Origin: Rhodospirillaceae bacterium UBA6219
GTDB lineage: Bacteria; Pseudomonadota; Alphaproteobacteria; Rhodospirillales; Magnetospirillaceae
Length of the DNA stretch: 6,060 nt
Direction: 5' to 3'
Assembly: GCA_002435715.1 (NCBI GenBank)
Contig: DISD01000070.1
Location: 11,907-17,966, forward strand
The notes beneath the pieces are model-generated. The model was given only the letters and a program-made list of their open reading frames with translations. It was not told the origin of the DNA and searched no databases. The translations under genes and the position numbers were made by a program. Of this stretch, positions 5,018 to 6,060 are shown piece after piece (the first letter of the stretch is position 1; each line of letters opens with the position of its first letter).

Positions 5018-6060
5018 ATGAATATCCATGAGTATCAGGGCAAGCAGGTGCTGTCCAAGTACGGCGTCGCCGTGCTGAAGGGTGGCGTTGCTTACACCCC
5101 CGACGAAGCCATCCAGGTGGCCAAGGATTTGGGCGGCCCGGTGTGGGTCGTGAAGTCGCAGATCCACGCTGGTGGCCGCGGCAAGGGTAAGTTCAAGGGT
5201 GACGATTCGGGTAAGGGCGGCGTCCGCGTCGTCAAGACCGTCGAAGACGTCGCCGCCGCTGCCGAAGCCATGCTGGGCAAGGTGCTGGTGACCCAGCAGA
5301 CCGGCGAGCAGGGCAAGGAAGTCAAGCGCGTCTACATCGAACAGGGCTGCGACATCCGTCGCGAACTGTACCTGGGCATGCTGATCGACCGTGGTTCGTC
5401 GCGCGTCACCATCATGGCTTCGACCGAAGGTGGCATGGAGATCGAAGAGGTCGCCCACCATTCTCCGGAAAAGATCCTGAAGGTCGCCATCGACCCGGTG
5501 CAGGGCTTCCAGCAGTACCATGGCCGCCAACTGGCTTTCGGCCTGGGCCTGACCGGCAAGCAGGTCGGCGCCGCCGTCAAGTTCATGGCCGCCATGTACA
5601 AGGCGTTCATGGATCTGGACTGCTCGATCGTTGAAATCAACCCGCTGGTGGTCACCGGCGACGATCAGCTGATCGCGCTGGACGCCAAGGTGAACTTCGA
5701 CGACAACGCTTTGTTCCGTCACAAGGACATCGAAGAGATGCGTGACGAGTCGGAAGAGGACCCGGCGGAACTGGAAGCCGCCCGTCACAGCCTGAACTAC
5801 ATCAAGCTGGACGGCTCCATCGGCTGCATGGTCAACGGTGCCGGTCTGGCCATGGCCACCATGGACATCATCAAGCTGTACGGCGCCGAGCCGGCCAACT
5901 TCCTGGATGTCGGCGGCGGCGCCACCAAGGAACGCGTGACCACCGCCTTCAAGCTGATCCTGTCGGATCCCAACGTCGAAGGCATTCTGGTCAACATCTT
6001 CGGCGGCATCATGAGCTGCGACGTCATCGCCGAGGGCGTGGTGGCGGCCTCGCGGGCGGT
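5018..6060 (+). CDS. sucC: Succinyl-CoA ligase (ADP-forming) beta subunit, 3' end outside window
   Basis: SucC is the nucleotide-binding beta subunit of succinyl-CoA synthetase, which with SucD makes succinate and ATP or GTP from succinyl-CoA in the TCA cycle. The window shows 347 residues; from the E. coli length of 388, some 40-50 are missing. The ATP-grasp domain begins MNIHEYQGKQ, with Lys46 and the HAGGRGK loop (50-56). A short insertion relative to E. coli follows (KFKGDDSGKGG, about 58-68), as I recall for alphaproteobacterial and mitochondrial forms. Likely Mg ligands are Asn208 in EINPL and Asp222 in LDAK. The C-terminal ligase domain has CMVNGAGLAM (270-279) and DVGGGATKERV (297-307). 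The loop NIFGGIMSCD (326-335) has Ser333 where E. coli has Arg. Codon use is highly biased up to about residue 330; the last codons (TCG, CGG, GCG) are less so. sucD is expected next. Confidence 0.97.
   Translation, partial: MNIHEYQGKQVLSKYGVAVLKGGVAYTPDEAIQVAKDLGGPVWVVKSQIHAGGRGKGKFKGDDSGKGGVRVVKTVEDVAAAAEAMLGKVLVTQQTGEQGKEVKRVYIEQGCDIRRELYLGMLIDRGSSRVTIMASTEGGMEIEEVAHHSPEKILKVAIDPVQGFQQYHGRQLAFGLGLTGKQVGAAVKFMAAMYKAFMDLDCSIVEINPLVVTGDDQLIALDAKVNFDDNALFRHKDIEEMRDESEEDPAELEAARHSLNYIKLDGSIGCMVNGAGLAMATMDIIKLYGAEPANFLDVGGGATKERVTTAFKLILSDPNVEGILVNIFGGIMSCDVIAEGVVAASRA

Noticed and set aside
5000..5788. Minus-strand open frame of 262 codons opposite sucC.
   Set aside because: It is a shadow of sucC: the composition follows the reversed sucC codon pattern, and no motif is seen.
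1..6060. Mobile elements, CRISPR arrays, prophage or defence genes.
   Set aside because: No transposase, terminal inverted repeats, regular repeat-spacer pattern or foreign-looking composition is seen; all genes are core housekeeping genes in a co-directional order.

Overview
This window is a stretch of housekeeping chromosome from a GC-rich alphaproteobacterium. Codons end mostly in G or C, and the gene order dapF-mtaB-ftsY followed by mdh-sucC is of the kind seen in Rhodospirillales. The protein sequences read most like Magnetospirillum or a close relative, but that placement rests on familiarity, not on a search. All recognisable genes lie on the + strand.

Layout: (1) 1-407 is the C-terminal end of a methyl-accepting chemotaxis protein, cut by the window edge. 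(2) 476-3691 is a compact three-gene set. dapF makes meso-diaminopimelate for lysine and peptidoglycan. mtaB, a tRNA methylthiotransferase, overlaps dapF by the four bases ATGA. ftsY, the signal recognition particle receptor, starts 16 bases after mtaB behind a good ribosome binding site. The functions are unrelated, so the link is probably shared transcription of growth-related genes. (3) 3692-4036 is a 345-base non-coding gap. It holds a GC-rich hairpin just after ftsY, an AT-rich 26-bp dyad, five GANTC sites, and a structured leader with a hairpin, a perfect 10-bp direct repeat and an imperfect palindrome just before the mdh ribosome binding site. (4) 4037-6060 is the start of a TCA-cycle operon: mdh (malate dehydrogenase) and, 24 bases later, sucC (succinyl-CoA ligase beta subunit), which runs off the window. 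sucD and probably the 2-oxoglutarate dehydrogenase genes would be expected next.

No previously undescribed multi-gene system is visible: every substantial gene belongs to a well-known family. The points worth a second look are regulatory. dapF has a TATAAC box placed so that transcription would begin at the A of its ATG, with no ribosome binding site, which suggests a leaderless mRNA. The ftsY-mdh gap is unusually rich in symmetric elements and GANTC sites. One residue in SucC (Ser333 in the GGIM-x-CD loop, usually Arg in bacterial homologues) differs from what the family leads one to expect.
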